A DNA stretch of 64,000 bases from Niastella koreensis GR20-10. Its GTDB lineage: Bacteria > Bacteroidota > Bacteroidia > Chitinophagales > Chitinophagaceae. The DNA is taken from NCBI RefSeq assembly GCF_000246855.1, contig NC_016609.1, positions 1,674,001-1,738,000 on the forward strand, in the 5' to 3' direction. The notes under the pieces were generated by a model. It did no database searches. It was not told the DNA's origin and worked only from the letters and a program-made list of their open reading frames with translations. A program made the translations under genes and the position numbers. Of the stretch, positions 27,721 through 37,289 are shown one piece after another; positions within the stretch are counted from its first letter, which is position 1; every line of letters starts with the position of its first letter.

Positions 27721-27855
27721 GCCTCATTTTAAACTGGTTTTTTTTGTGTCATGATAAAGCAAGTGGAATACCTGTTACTTAGATCCAGCATGGAGCGGAT
27801 ATTTATTTCCGGTTACATGGCGGAACTCCGGTTGCTGATGTGTCTTTCTGGTATC

Positions 27856-28416
27856 ATGATAATCCTGAAAAAAATAGCCATTACGTTACTGGTAGCGGTT
27901 GTTTTATGCCCTGTTGCCGGGTTCACGCAGGAGCAAAAATTTCAACCTAAACACAGTCTGGCCATTAATCTTGGTCATGAACATTCATTTCATGGCATTG
28001 AAACGGATGGCAGCTCAAAAACCATTATACTTCCTTATTGGGGATTCGATTATAATTTTCAGTTTGCCCGGAAGTTTGCCGTAGGGATGCACCTGGATTA
28101 TATAAATGAAGAATTTGAAATAGAAAAAAATCTGGAATCCGGATTCCAGGAAGTAAAACGAACCCGTCCTTTGGCGCCGGCCGTAATGGGCTTTTATAAA
28201 CCTACAGAAAGATGGAGTTTCGGATTGGGAGCAGGTATTGAGTATTCCAAAGAAGCAAGCTATTTTTTGAACAGGGTAGCGGTAGAGTACGGGGTGGAGA
28301 TCCGTAATGGCTGGGAAGTGTTTGGCGTTTTCCAGTATGACATTCGCTGGCAGGCTTACGATACCTGGACCATCGGTTTGGGCATCGGCAAAACAATTGG
28401 GAATAAAAAGCAGTGA
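27856..28416 (+). CDS. Putative outer-membrane beta-barrel protein
   Basis: The ATG at 27856 (186 residues) gives a clean signal peptide, KKIAITLLVAVVLCPVAGFTQ; the frame extends 35 codons upstream without signal features. The mature chain alternates polar and hydrophobic residues in short amphipathic strands: HSLAINLGHEHSF, WGFDYNFQFARKFAVGMHLDY, ERWSFGLGAGIEYS, GWEVFGVFQYDIRW and TWTIGLGIGKTIG. This suits an eight-stranded barrel. Function is unknown. No partner and no terminator is visible. Confidence 0.75.
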   Translation: MIILKKIAITLLVAVVLCPVAGFTQEQKFQPKHSLAINLGHEHSFHGIETDGSSKTIILPYWGFDYNFQFARKFAVGMHLDYINEEFEIEKNLESGFQEVKRTRPLAPAVMGFYKPTERWSFGLGAGIEYSKEASYFLNRVAVEYGVEIRNGWEVFGVFQYDIRWQAYDTWTIGLGIGKTIGNKKQ

Positions 28417-28670
28417 AATCATTTCCTGATACGCATCAGCCTTCTCAATGACCACCCTCATTGTATTTTTCTGAAAATCATCCGTACTTTGTAATACTCC
28501 TGGTAAAATGTCACGTCCTTAATTTTTATCCATTCCCACTGATTCATAGTCTCAACTTTTATTTTTTATGGTCCGGTTACCCAAAGGCCTGTCATCATTT
28601 TTCTTCTGAGAAAAATGAGTAGCTGTCCTATGTAACCCAATTCCATTAAACAACTCTAAAAAAATCGATT

Positions 28671-30398
28671 ATGAGGACAATGCTACGCTGCAGGGAGACC
28701 TGGATGATTGCAACATTTATTCTATTGGCCAACATGGGTTTTTCGCAATTAACCCAGCAATGGTCAGCCCGGTTCAATGGTACGGGTAATGGCGCCGACC
28801 AGGCCAGATCGCTGGTGATTGACAATGATGGTAATGTGTATATAACCGGATCGGCTACAGGACCAGGGACGGGGTTGGATTACCGGACCATCAAGTATGG
28901 CCCTAACGGCCAGATAAAGTGGAAGGCCTTATGGAATGGTTCTGCCAACGGTGATGATGAAGCTTTCTCGATAGCCCTGGATGGCATGGGCAATGTTTAC
29001 GTAACCGGAAGAAGCATAGGCACTGGAACGGCCGGTTACGATATTGTAACAGTAAAATACAATTCTTCTGGTGTGCGCCAATGGTCGGCCAGGTATAATG
29101 ATCCCAATAATGGATTCGACTGGGGTAAGTCAATTGCTGCAGACAGCAAAGGCAATGTATACATAACAGGCGTGGCCGGACTGGGTGCAAATACTACATC
29201 AGACTATGTCACCATCAAGTATAATACCAACGGAACACGCCTGTGGCTGGCTAACTACTCCGGCCCGGGAAGGAACGACGAAGCCAATGCTTTAGCCTTG
29301 GATAAAGATGGCAATGTGTATGTAACCGGCAGAAGCCCGGCCGGTATTGATCTGGATGAAATGGATATGGATTATGCCACTGTTAAATATGATAATAACG
29401 GTCATCAGATCTGGGTAAGAAGGTATAATAGCCCCTATATGTATAATGAATTTGATGAAGCGCTGGATATAAAAGTGGACCCTTATGGAAATGTATATGT
29501 TACGGGCCGCAGCGCCCCTGACAACCAGGAAAGTTCCAACGACTATGCCACCGTTAAATACGATGCCGGTGGAAATCAGAAATGGGTGGCCAGGTATAAT
29601 GGCCCCGGCAATTCTACTGATGATGCGATGGCCCTGGCTGTAGACGCTTCGTTAAACGTATACGTTACTGGTTATAGCGCTGCCGGCCCCGATGAAACAA
29701 ATTTTGACTATGCCACTGTTAAGTATAATAAGAACGGACAGCAGGTTTGGGTGCGGCGATATAATGGTCCGGCTAATGTGCACGATCAGGCGACCGCCCT
29801 GGCGCTTGATAGAAACGGGAATATCTATGTAACCGGGCATAGCATGAGTACCGGCACCGGGTACGACTTTACTACTGTTAAATACAACCCGGCAGGTGAC
29901 CAGCAATCGGTGGCGCGGTATAATGGCCCTGCCAATGGCTTCGATGGCACCGCATTCTTACCTTCACACCCCATTGCGGTTGACGAGAACTGTAACGTAT
30001 ATGTAACCGGGAGGAGCGATGGAACGGGTTCCGGTTCCGATATGATAACGATAAAATATTCCCAACCGGATGCACTCATTACCGGCAGACTGGATCAGCC
30101 TTCGGTAGCAAGCAATGCAATACCTGCCAGCCTGCATGTTTTTGTGGCGCCTAACCCGGCTTCGGTTACCACTAAGATCTCTTATGAACTGCCGGTTGAA
30201 GGCAAAGTTTCAATTGCCATCTACGATATGCTGGGCAGAAGGATACAAACATTATTGGAGGCCACCAAACCGGCGGGCTTCCATTCTATAGATTTTAATG
30301 TGGCCACTATTCAAACGGGCATGTATACCTACCAGATCATGGTGAAAACAGCCAAATCATCCTGGCGTGCAACCGGAAAGATAAATGTGATAAAATAA
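28671..30398 (+). CDS. SBBP-repeat beta-propeller protein with T9SS C-terminal domain (copy 1)
   Basis: This 575-residue secreted protein has a signal peptide ending ANMGFSQ, then eight SBBP (beta-propeller) repeats of about 55 residues, each with a core like GNVYVTGRS followed by DYATVKYN and QQWVARYNGPAN. The last about 80 residues are a type IX secretion sorting domain: VAPNPASVTTKISYELP, VSIAIYDMLGRRI, AGFHSIDFNV, GMYTYQI, ending KINVIK. The protein should cross the outer membrane through T9SS and be released or anchored at the surface. Ligand unknown. A paralogue starts 28 bases after its stop, so the pair is a tandem duplication and probable operon. Confidence 0.9.
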   Translation: MRTMLRCRETWMIATFILLANMGFSQLTQQWSARFNGTGNGADQARSLVIDNDGNVYITGSATGPGTGLDYRTIKYGPNGQIKWKALWNGSANGDDEAFSIALDGMGNVYVTGRSIGTGTAGYDIVTVKYNSSGVRQWSARYNDPNNGFDWGKSIAADSKGNVYITGVAGLGANTTSDYVTIKYNTNGTRLWLANYSGPGRNDEANALALDKDGNVYVTGRSPAGIDLDEMDMDYATVKYDNNGHQIWVRRYNSPYMYNEFDEALDIKVDPYGNVYVTGRSAPDNQESSNDYATVKYDAGGNQKWVARYNGPGNSTDDAMALAVDASLNVYVTGYSAAGPDETNFDYATVKYNKNGQQVWVRRYNGPANVHDQATALALDRNGNIYVTGHSMSTGTGYDFTTVKYNPAGDQQSVARYNGPANGFDGTAFLPSHPIAVDENCNVYVTGRSDGTGSGSDMITIKYSQPDALITGRLDQPSVASNAIPASLHVFVAPNPASVTTKISYELPVEGKVSIAIYDMLGRRIQTLLEATKPAGFHSIDFNVATIQTGMYTYQIMVKTAKSSWRATGKINVIK

Positions 30399-30426
30399 TT
30401 ACCACCACCATATAAAATATCAGATC

Positions 30427-32136
30427 ATGAAGACGATGACAGGCTTCAGAAGGGGCATATTTTTAGTTCATTTCTTATTGATTTCAATATGCAGCATGGC
30501 GCAGGTAAAACAGGATTGGGTAGCCCGGTATCGCACCTACAACGATAGTATTGGCGAAGAAGCGACCGCTCAGGCCATCGATGAAAAGGGAAATGTTTAT
30601 GTAGCCGGTGGCGCCGTAGGTACTGCGCCCAACAGGGATTATACTACCATAAAGTACAATACAGCCGGCGTATTACAATGGAAAGCCCGGTACAGCAGTC
30701 CTGCCGGGGGTGATAGTTACCCATCGGCTATAGCCGTTGATAAAAAAGGGAACGTTTACGTAACCGGGTATTCTGCAGGTGTTGGCAGCGGTGAAGATTA
30801 TGCCACGGTTAAATACAATGCTGCCGGGGTACAACAATGGGTAGCCAGGTATAATGGCCCCGCCGGATCGGATGATGGTGCAGCGGCCCTGCTGGTGGAT
30901 AATGATGGGAATGTGTACGTAACAGGAAGCAGTATGGGAAAAGGAACCCTTGAAGACTATGCCACTATCAAGTATGGACCTAACGGGGTAGCAAAATGGA
31001 TCAGCCGGTATAATGGCCCTGCCAATTCAACCGACTGGCCCGCGGCCCTGGTCCTTGACAGAAATGGCAATGTGCTGGTAACCGGGCAAAGTGTAGGCAA
31101 GAATTCCGGTCTCGATTACGCCACTATAAAGTACAATTCATCGGGTGTGCAAAAATGGGTGGCGAGGTTCAATGGCAAGGCGAATGATGAGGATTATGCT
31201 GCGTCCGTAGCAGTTGATAAAGGTGGTAATGTATACGTAACCGGAACAACTTACTCGGGTTACATTCCTGATGATCCCTTTGATCTGCCGTTACTGGATA
31301 TCGCTACTATTAAATACAACGCCGCCGGCGCCCAGCAATGGGTGGCCATCCACGACGAAACCGGTGGTACCGATGAGGCGCGATCAGTAAAGCTGGATAA
31401 AGACGGTAATGCGTATGTAATGGGCCGCCTGTTCAATTCCAATCAATACGTAGACGATCCTGATGTGGATTATGGCGTAATCAAGTATAATCCGGCAGGG
31501 GTTAAATTATGGGTGGCAAAGTATGGCCCGCCTGCTGATAAAGATTTTGAATGCCACGCTAATGACCAGGTAGTCGATGAAGATGGAAATGTATATGTAA
31601 CGGGACAAGATGGCGTGGAGGAGTTTGCTACGGTGAAATTTGATAAATACGGAAAACAGAAATGGGCAGTTACCTATAAAAAGGCTGTCAATCAGTACGC
31701 CATCGCGGTAGATGTGGACCATTGGGGCAATGTGTATGTTACAGGTAATGGCGATAGAAAAGACTGTCAGGGTTGTATGGATTTTGTCACTATTAAGTAT
31801 TCCCAATGTGATAAAGCTGTTAGCGCCAGAATGGGTGAGCCTGCCGAAAACCAGGAGGTTACAGGCAGGTTCAAGGTAACGGTTGCGCCTAATCCGGCTG
31901 CAGGTAGCACGAAGTTCTACTATGAAATGCCGGTTGACGGCCAGGTGTCTATCCAGGTGTTTGACGTGCTGGGCCGGCAAATTGCTACGTTGGTCAATGC
32001 CAACCAACAGGCAGGTTTACATAATACAGAATGGGACGTTTCACCACTTAAGAGCGGCATCTATATTTATCATATCGTGGTAAAATCGGGTAAAACAGTG
32101 TGGAATGAAACAGGCAGGATCAGTGTGATAAAATAA
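30427..32136 (+). CDS. SBBP-repeat beta-propeller protein with T9SS C-terminal domain (copy 2)
   Basis: This 569-residue paralogue of the preceding gene has a signal peptide (ICSMAQ), eight GNVYVTG-type repeats, and a matching T9SS tail (VAPNPAAGSTKFYYEMP, VSIQVFDVLGRQI, GIYIYHIVV, ISVIK). Repeats 5 and 6 are longer and more diverged (for example the insert YIPDDPFDLPLLD), so the two copies are not recent identical duplicates. An intrinsic terminator begins 31 bases after the stop. The two proteins may form a surface-exposed pair; function unknown. Confidence 0.9.
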   Translation: MKTMTGFRRGIFLVHFLLISICSMAQVKQDWVARYRTYNDSIGEEATAQAIDEKGNVYVAGGAVGTAPNRDYTTIKYNTAGVLQWKARYSSPAGGDSYPSAIAVDKKGNVYVTGYSAGVGSGEDYATVKYNAAGVQQWVARYNGPAGSDDGAAALLVDNDGNVYVTGSSMGKGTLEDYATIKYGPNGVAKWISRYNGPANSTDWPAALVLDRNGNVLVTGQSVGKNSGLDYATIKYNSSGVQKWVARFNGKANDEDYAASVAVDKGGNVYVTGTTYSGYIPDDPFDLPLLDIATIKYNAAGAQQWVAIHDETGGTDEARSVKLDKDGNAYVMGRLFNSNQYVDDPDVDYGVIKYNPAGVKLWVAKYGPPADKDFECHANDQVVDEDGNVYVTGQDGVEEFATVKFDKYGKQKWAVTYKKAVNQYAIAVDVDHWGNVYVTGNGDRKDCQGCMDFVTIKYSQCDKAVSARMGEPAENQEVTGRFKVTVAPNPAAGSTKFYYEMPVDGQVSIQVFDVLGRQIATLVNANQQAGLHNTEWDVSPLKSGIYIYHIVVKSGKTVWNETGRISVIK

Positions 32137-32167
32137 AACGTTTTTTTCAGTAGGGTTAGAACAGGCA

Positions 32168-32200
32168 AGGCTCTGCCTTTATTAAGGCGGGGCCTTTTTT
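32168..32200 (+). terminator. Intrinsic terminator after the SBBP pair
   Basis: AGGCTCTGCCTT (32168-32179) pairs with AAGGCGGGGCCT (32184-32195), including two G-T pairs, with a 4-base loop and a run of T to 32200. Confidence 0.88.
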
Positions 32201-32219
32201 AAATCATTATCCCCACTAA

Positions 32220-32250
32220 TTTGGTGGACTAAATGATTTTGTTATATTTG
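32220..32250 (+). promoter_or_regulatory. Consensus promoter of the leader ORF - susCD - sulfatase operon
   Basis: TTTG (32220-32223), a 19-base spacer, and TATATTTG (32243-32250) match TTTG-N19-TAnnTTTG exactly. The predicted start near 32257 lies about 27 bases before the ATG of the poly-cysteine leader ORF and about 367 bases before susC, so transcription would cover the whole leader. Confidence 0.85.
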
Positions 32251-32283
32251 TACTCAGGAAATGTTTAAACCAATGCTATTGTT

Positions 32284-32382
32284 ATGGGAGTAACCTCGTA
32301 CAATATAATCTCTTTACAGCCTGCCGCCCCGGCGGGATACTACAGCATAATTCTTTTGAAAGAGTGCTGCTGTTGTTGTTAG
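32284..32382 (+). CDS. Poly-cysteine leader peptide (32 codons), putative attenuator
   Basis: ATG at 32284 opens a 32-residue ORF that reads MGVTSYNIISLQ, then PAAPAGYY, and ends KECCCCC followed by TAG at 32380-32382. The five final sense codons are TGC TGC TGT TGT TGT. It begins about 27 bases after a consensus promoter and about 240 bases upstream of the susC start. The position, size and Cys run are those of an amino-acid attenuator leader. Poly-Cys short ORFs that act as cysteine-responsive attenuators are described in mycobacteria; I know of none established in Bacteroidota. The downstream operon carries a sulfatase, which ties the sensed amino acid to sulfur supply. Function is inference; the ORF and promoter are directly visible. 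Confidence 0.75.
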   Translation: MGVTSYNIISLQPAAPAGYYSIILLKECCCCC

Positions 32383-32519
32383 CATCGTCACTTCTCTGAT
32401 AATTAAATATACTACCGTACAGATTGCCTGTCAGCATCGCTGAACCCTACCGCAACGGATGAATGAATAGCTGTGCTTTATAATTAACAATTTAAATCAG
32501 TCAGATAGAGAATAAAAAA

Positions 32520-32593
32520 CCGGTAAGAAGAATTTCCTACCGGCGCTGGGATGAGATCAGTCCGTAACGCCAATCACTTACTGGTCTTCATCC
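32520..32593 (+). promoter_or_regulatory. Two hairpins in the leader between the poly-Cys ORF and susC
   Basis: Hairpin A pairs CCGGTA (32520-32525) with TACCGG (32538-32543). Hairpin B pairs GGATGAGATCAG (32549-32560) with CTGGTCTTCATCC (32581-32593), 12 pairs with one bulge. Neither is followed by a U run, so they are not plain intrinsic terminators; B ends 30 bases before the susC ATG and could affect translation or Rho access. Bases 32383-32519 show nothing else I can name beyond a repeated AGCATCG. Confidence 0.5.
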
Positions 32594-32623
32594 TGATTAC
32601 ATTAACGATAAAACATCATTAAC

Positions 32624-35600
32624 ATGAATCTGTTTCAAAGGTATAAAAAATACCTTGCGGGCAAACTATTGCTCTTTCTTTCCCTGCTCTTTTCTACGTT
32701 CTTATCCATTGCCCAAAACAACAATGTGCAGTTGATAGGCAAGGTGGTTGACGACAGAACAAAAGAACCGCTGGTGGGCGCTGTAGTGCATATTAAAGGC
32801 ACCACGCACCATGTGGTGGCCGACGAAGAAGGCGCCTTCACTTTTATTACCGGTCAAAAAGTTCCCGTTGTTTATGAGGTAAGCCATGTTGGGTACGAGA
32901 CCCGCGAAATAACGGTAAGTGATTACAAACCTATTGACATCCGGTTGAAACAGGGGAATGCACAGTTGAGCGATGTAGTGGTGGTTGGTTATGGTACACA
33001 ACGAAGAAGTGATGTGTCAGGCGCCGTAACAACCGTTCCCAAAAACCTGCTTACGCAACCTGCTACTTCTTTCGATAACCTGCTGCAGGGCGCCGTACCG
33101 GGCGTGGCGGTGACCCAGAGTTCGGCCCAGCCCGGCAGTACTGCGTCCATAAGAGTGCGAGGGGGTAATTCTATCTCTTTCGGGAACGAACCCTTGTATG
33201 TGATCGATGGGTTTATCATCTATAATAATAACAGCTTTACCAATTCAGGCGCGTCCAACGGTTCCAGTGTGAATGCGCTGGCAACCATTAACCCAAGTGA
33301 TATTGAATCGATCGAGATCCTGAAAGATGCTTCGGCTACTGCCATCTATGGGTCACGCGGCGCCAATGGGGTAGTGGTGATCACTACCCGCCGGGGTAAA
33401 AAGGGTACCGATGAATTTAACTACAGTGGATATTTTGGTAAACAACAGGTATCGAAAAAGCTCGACCTGTTAAATGCATCGCAATGGGCGGCATTGGTAA
33501 ACGATATCAATTACAGTGATGGCAAGGCTGCCACCTTCAGCGATTCGGCTATTGCTGCCTTGGGCAGTGGGAGCGACTGGCAAAGCTCGGCGCTCAGGGA
33601 TGCGCCGGTTCAAAATCATGAATTATCGCTTGCTGGTGGTGATGACAAGTCACGGTATTTGATTTCAGGTAATTACTTTAATCAGCAGGGAACGGTGTTG
33701 AATACCGGGTTCAAAAGATATTCGGCCCGCCTCAACTATGAACGAAATGTGACCGACCGGTTTAAGGTAGCTGCCAACATTTTCGGCAGCCGGTCACTGG
33801 AAGATAAATTGACCGGAAGCCCCTTTAACAGTATTAATTTCAGCGGCGCGTATCCCAGCCTGGTACAGTCATCGCCGGTAGCGCTGATAAAAAACGGGGA
33901 CGGTACGTATAATACTACCAGTCCGTATACCTCGCAGCCAACCAACCCGTTGCTGGATATAATAGCTACCACCAACCGCAGTTATCTTACCCGGGTAATG
34001 GGAAGCGCTTCGGCCGAATATAAATTATGGAAGGAACTGGTGCTGAAAGTTACCGGTGGGGTTGATCTCATAAACACCAAGCAGAATTATTATGCGCCTT
34101 CCTATACCAATTCACCGGCTGGTTCTTCCAACGGCTATACCATGGGTGGGTATGGTTCTGTAGGTACGGTTGCAGCTGTTAGCTGGTTGAATGAGAACAC
34201 GCTTACCTGGGACCATACCTGGCAGAATACGCATTTTGTAAATTTATTGGCTGGGTATACCACGCAATTCTCAAAAGATGAATCTGCCGTGGCCAGCTCG
34301 CAGAAATTTCCAAATGATCTTACAACCTATAATAATCTGTCGTATGCCGGCTCAGCGGTATTGTCGTTGTCTGATGCTCACCAGTCAACTTTAAATTCCT
34401 ATCTGGCCAGGGTGAATTATTCCTACCTGCATAAGTATAACATCACCTTGTCTGAACGCGCCGATGGTTCTTCGCGATTAGGGGCGAACAACAAATGGGG
34501 GTATTTTCCTTCTATAGGTTTATCATGGAATATTAATAAAGAAGATTTCTTTCAACGGTTCGACCGGTATGTAAGCAATCTGAAATTACGGTTAACTGCC
34601 GGCAAAACCGGTAATTCAGAAGTGCCGCCTTACAGTTCCCTGGCTGCACTGGCGCCTACCAATTATTATTTCAACAGTACGCTGGTAACAGGCATATCGC
34701 CGGTGCAACTGGCTAACCCCAACCTGAAATGGGAAACTACCACCCAATACAATGCGGGTGTTGATGTGGGTTTATTTAATGGCCGCATCAACCTCACCTT
34801 TGATGCTTATTATAAAAAGACTTCCGATCTGTTGTTGTATGTACCCTTCCCCTTGTATACAGGATATACCAGCCAGTTGGAGAATGTGGGCAGTGTGGAA
34901 AATAAAGGGGTTGAACTGGGACTGAGTACAGAAAATGTAAAAAGCAAAAACTTCAACTGGCGGTCGACCTTTTTAATAGCAGCCAACAGAAATAAAGTCT
35001 TAAGTCTGGGCGCCAGCAGCAGTTATTTCCCCGTGGCGCCAACCGGACAGGTGTCGCCGGTGATAGTACAGGTAGGGTTGCCCGTGGGTACTTTCTGGGG
35101 CTATTCAACCAATGGGCTGTTAACTGCTGAAGACCTGTCGAAGGGAGCTCCTGTATTAGCGGGTGTAGCGCAAAAGGTAGGCGATACAAAGTATGTTGAC
35201 TATACCGGCGATGGCGCCGTTACCACCGCTGATAAACACAACCTGGGAAGTGCGCAGCCGAAATTCACGGCCAGCTTTTCAAACAATATTTCCTGGAAGC
35301 ATTTTGACCTGTCATTTTTTATCCAGGGCTCTTATGGCAACAAATTGTTTAACCTGTTACAACAAAAGCTGGAGATCCCAACTATTTCATTAAACGCTTC
35401 GGCTGCCCTGTTAAACAGGTACAGTGCCACCAACCCCAATGGTACCGTTGCCCGGGCCACCAATTCACCGGTACCGCAGGTTACAGACCGCTATATCGAA
35501 GACGGGTCGTATGCAAAGCTGAAGAACATAACATTGGGATATAATTTCTCTTCGACGATCCTTTCAAAGATCCGCGCCAAACAGTTACGGGTATATGTTT

Positions 35601-35749
35601 CTGCCCAGAACCTGCTTACGCTTACACACTACACCGGGTACAATCCCGAGGTGAATTTTTACGACAATGACAATACCAAACAGGGAATAGATTATGGTAT
35701 TTATCCTGCTACCCGCACATTTCTGGCCGGGGTGAATATTACATTTTAA
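32624..35749 (+). CDS. SusC/RagA-family TonB-linked receptor (sulfatase locus)
   Basis: This 1041-residue outer-membrane transporter has a signal peptide (LLFLSLLFSTFLSIAQ), a carboxypeptidase-regulatory-like domain (VQLIGKVVDDRTKEPLVGAVV), the linker SDVVVVGYGTQRRSDVSGAV, and the plug motif IESIEILKDASATAIYGSRGANGVVVITTRRG. The barrel ends with YAKLKNITLGYNF, VYVSAQNLLTLTHYTGYNPEV and a final FLAGVNITF. No STN domain, so sigma-factor signalling is not expected; control is more likely through the leader upstream. It is followed after 20 bases by its susD. With the sulfatase behind, it probably imports a sulfated ligand. Confidence 0.95.
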   Translation: MNLFQRYKKYLAGKLLLFLSLLFSTFLSIAQNNNVQLIGKVVDDRTKEPLVGAVVHIKGTTHHVVADEEGAFTFITGQKVPVVYEVSHVGYETREITVSDYKPIDIRLKQGNAQLSDVVVVGYGTQRRSDVSGAVTTVPKNLLTQPATSFDNLLQGAVPGVAVTQSSAQPGSTASIRVRGGNSISFGNEPLYVIDGFIIYNNNSFTNSGASNGSSVNALATINPSDIESIEILKDASATAIYGSRGANGVVVITTRRGKKGTDEFNYSGYFGKQQVSKKLDLLNASQWAALVNDINYSDGKAATFSDSAIAALGSGSDWQSSALRDAPVQNHELSLAGGDDKSRYLISGNYFNQQGTVLNTGFKRYSARLNYERNVTDRFKVAANIFGSRSLEDKLTGSPFNSINFSGAYPSLVQSSPVALIKNGDGTYNTTSPYTSQPTNPLLDIIATTNRSYLTRVMGSASAEYKLWKELVLKVTGGVDLINTKQNYYAPSYTNSPAGSSNGYTMGGYGSVGTVAAVSWLNENTLTWDHTWQNTHFVNLLAGYTTQFSKDESAVASSQKFPNDLTTYNNLSYAGSAVLSLSDAHQSTLNSYLARVNYSYLHKYNITLSERADGSSRLGANNKWGYFPSIGLSWNINKEDFFQRFDRYVSNLKLRLTAGKTGNSEVPPYSSLAALAPTNYYFNSTLVTGISPVQLANPNLKWETTTQYNAGVDVGLFNGRINLTFDAYYKKTSDLLLYVPFPLYTGYTSQLENVGSVENKGVELGLSTENVKSKNFNWRSTFLIAANRNKVLSLGASSSYFPVAPTGQVSPVIVQVGLPVGTFWGYSTNGLLTAEDLSKGAPVLAGVAQKVGDTKYVDYTGDGAVTTADKHNLGSAQPKFTASFSNNISWKHFDLSFFIQGSYGNKLFNLLQQKLEIPTISLNASAALLNRYSATNPNGTVARATNSPVPQVTDRYIEDGSYAKLKNITLGYNFSSTILSKIRAKQLRVYVSAQNLLTLTHYTGYNPEVNFYDNDNTKQGIDYGIYPATRTFLAGVNITF

Positions 35750-35769
35750 GGAACAATAAAACAGCAATC

Positions 35770-37251
35770 ATGAAACGAATCATATCTATATCGGTTGTTG
35801 CGGGCATTTTGTTTTCCTGCAACAAGCTCACGGAAGACCCGGCTTCCGTAACAGTGGCTGGTCAGTTTTATAAAACATCTGCAGATGCTATTGCAGCCGT
35901 TAGTGCGGTGTACAGTACCCTGAACAGCGATCCCGCAGGCGATTTCCCGATCTATGGCCGAAATCTGAATCTGCTTATCTGCAATGGTGGTGATGAAATG
36001 GTGTTCAGTCCGTCCAATACCAATCCGGATGTGCGGGCATTGGGAACGGCTACGTATGTACCCGTGAATGACCGCATTCGTAAGATCTGGCAGCAGCATT
36101 ATTATGGCATCAGCCGGGCCAATGTGGCCATCGACAATATAGCACCAATGGCTATCGATACCACGGTGCGAGAACGCCTGGTGCGCGAAAGCAAATTTAT
36201 CAGGGCCCTCCTGTATTTTAACCTCGTGCGGTTGTTTGGCGATGTACCGCTCGTTCTGCATGATCCCACTTCTGTGGATGTAAACAGTTTGAAGACCGGC
36301 AGAACGTCGAAAGACAGTATTTATCAGCAAATCATTGCAGATCTGACAGCAGGATTCAATCTGCCCAAATCGTATTCGGGTGCAGACATCGGAAGAGCTA
36401 CCAGTGGTGCGGCGCATGCCTTACTGGCAAAAGTATATGTTACCAAAAGGGATTGGCCCAATGCCCTGGTTGAATTACAAAAAGTAGTAACTGCAGGAAC
36501 GTTTACAAACGCCACCGGTGTGTATGGATATAACCTGTTTACCAATTTTAAAGACGCGTTTCAAAAAGCTACCAAGAACGGGATAGAACACCTTTTTTCT
36601 GTACAGTTTGAAACCAACCTGGGTGCCAGAAACAGTCAGCAATTCATAAGCTCTGGCGCATTTAGTTCATTTAACCCGGCGGTTTATGCCGGTGATATTC
36701 CGGCCGACAGTTCTATTTACCAGCTCTTCGATGCCAGTGATGCACGGCGGGCGGTTACTTTTTTCACTACGTTGGTGAATTCCTCAACCGGCCAAACAGT
36801 AAATTTCGGCGCCCCCCGCTGGAACAAGTTTATCGATTACAGCATCTCGCCACTTTCGAGCCAGGCGCAAAGCGGGTTGAACTTTCCTGTGATCCGTTAT
36901 GCCGATGTGTTGCTGTTGTATGCCGAAACGTTGAACGAACTCAATGGTGGCCCAACCCCAGATGCCTACAGCGCCATTAATAAAGTGAGAACAAGAGCCG
37001 GTATTGCCAATCTTACCACCGCTCTACCGCAGGCTGCATTCCGGGATTCTGTGTTTTTAGAAAGAAGAAAAGAGTTTATGCTGGAGAGCAACCGCTGGTT
37101 CGATCTGTCGAGAAGAGGCGGCAGCTATTTGTATGATGCGCTGAAAAAGTTTCCGGCCAAAACCGGCGCGGCGCTTAGAGACACCTTGTATCCGATTCCA
37201 CAAGTGGAGATTGACCTGGCAGGTTTATCCCAGAACCCAGGCTGGCAATAA
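35770..37251 (+). CDS. SusD/RagB-family lipoprotein (sulfatase locus)
   Basis: The 493-residue lipoprotein starts MKRIISISVVAGILFSCNK (lipidated Cys at about 17). SusD hallmarks are RESKFIRALLYFNLVRLFGDVPL (about 138-160), GAAHALLAKVYVTKRDWPNAL (about 215-235), VIRYADVLLLYAETLNELNG (about 373-392), ERRKEFMLESNRWFDLSRRG (about 430-450) and the end LYPIPQVEIDLAG...NPGW. It forms the lid of the upstream SusC. The ligand is unknown; the sulfatase that follows after 38 bases suggests a sulfate ester. Confidence 0.95.
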   Translation: MKRIISISVVAGILFSCNKLTEDPASVTVAGQFYKTSADAIAAVSAVYSTLNSDPAGDFPIYGRNLNLLICNGGDEMVFSPSNTNPDVRALGTATYVPVNDRIRKIWQQHYYGISRANVAIDNIAPMAIDTTVRERLVRESKFIRALLYFNLVRLFGDVPLVLHDPTSVDVNSLKTGRTSKDSIYQQIIADLTAGFNLPKSYSGADIGRATSGAAHALLAKVYVTKRDWPNALVELQKVVTAGTFTNATGVYGYNLFTNFKDAFQKATKNGIEHLFSVQFETNLGARNSQQFISSGAFSSFNPAVYAGDIPADSSIYQLFDASDARRAVTFFTTLVNSSTGQTVNFGAPRWNKFIDYSISPLSSQAQSGLNFPVIRYADVLLLYAETLNELNGGPTPDAYSAINKVRTRAGIANLTTALPQAAFRDSVFLERRKEFMLESNRWFDLSRRGGSYLYDALKKFPAKTGAALRDTLYPIPQVEIDLAGLSQNPGWQ

Positions 37252-37289
37252 AAAAGCAATTCATTCACTCAAACATTAAATACATCAAT

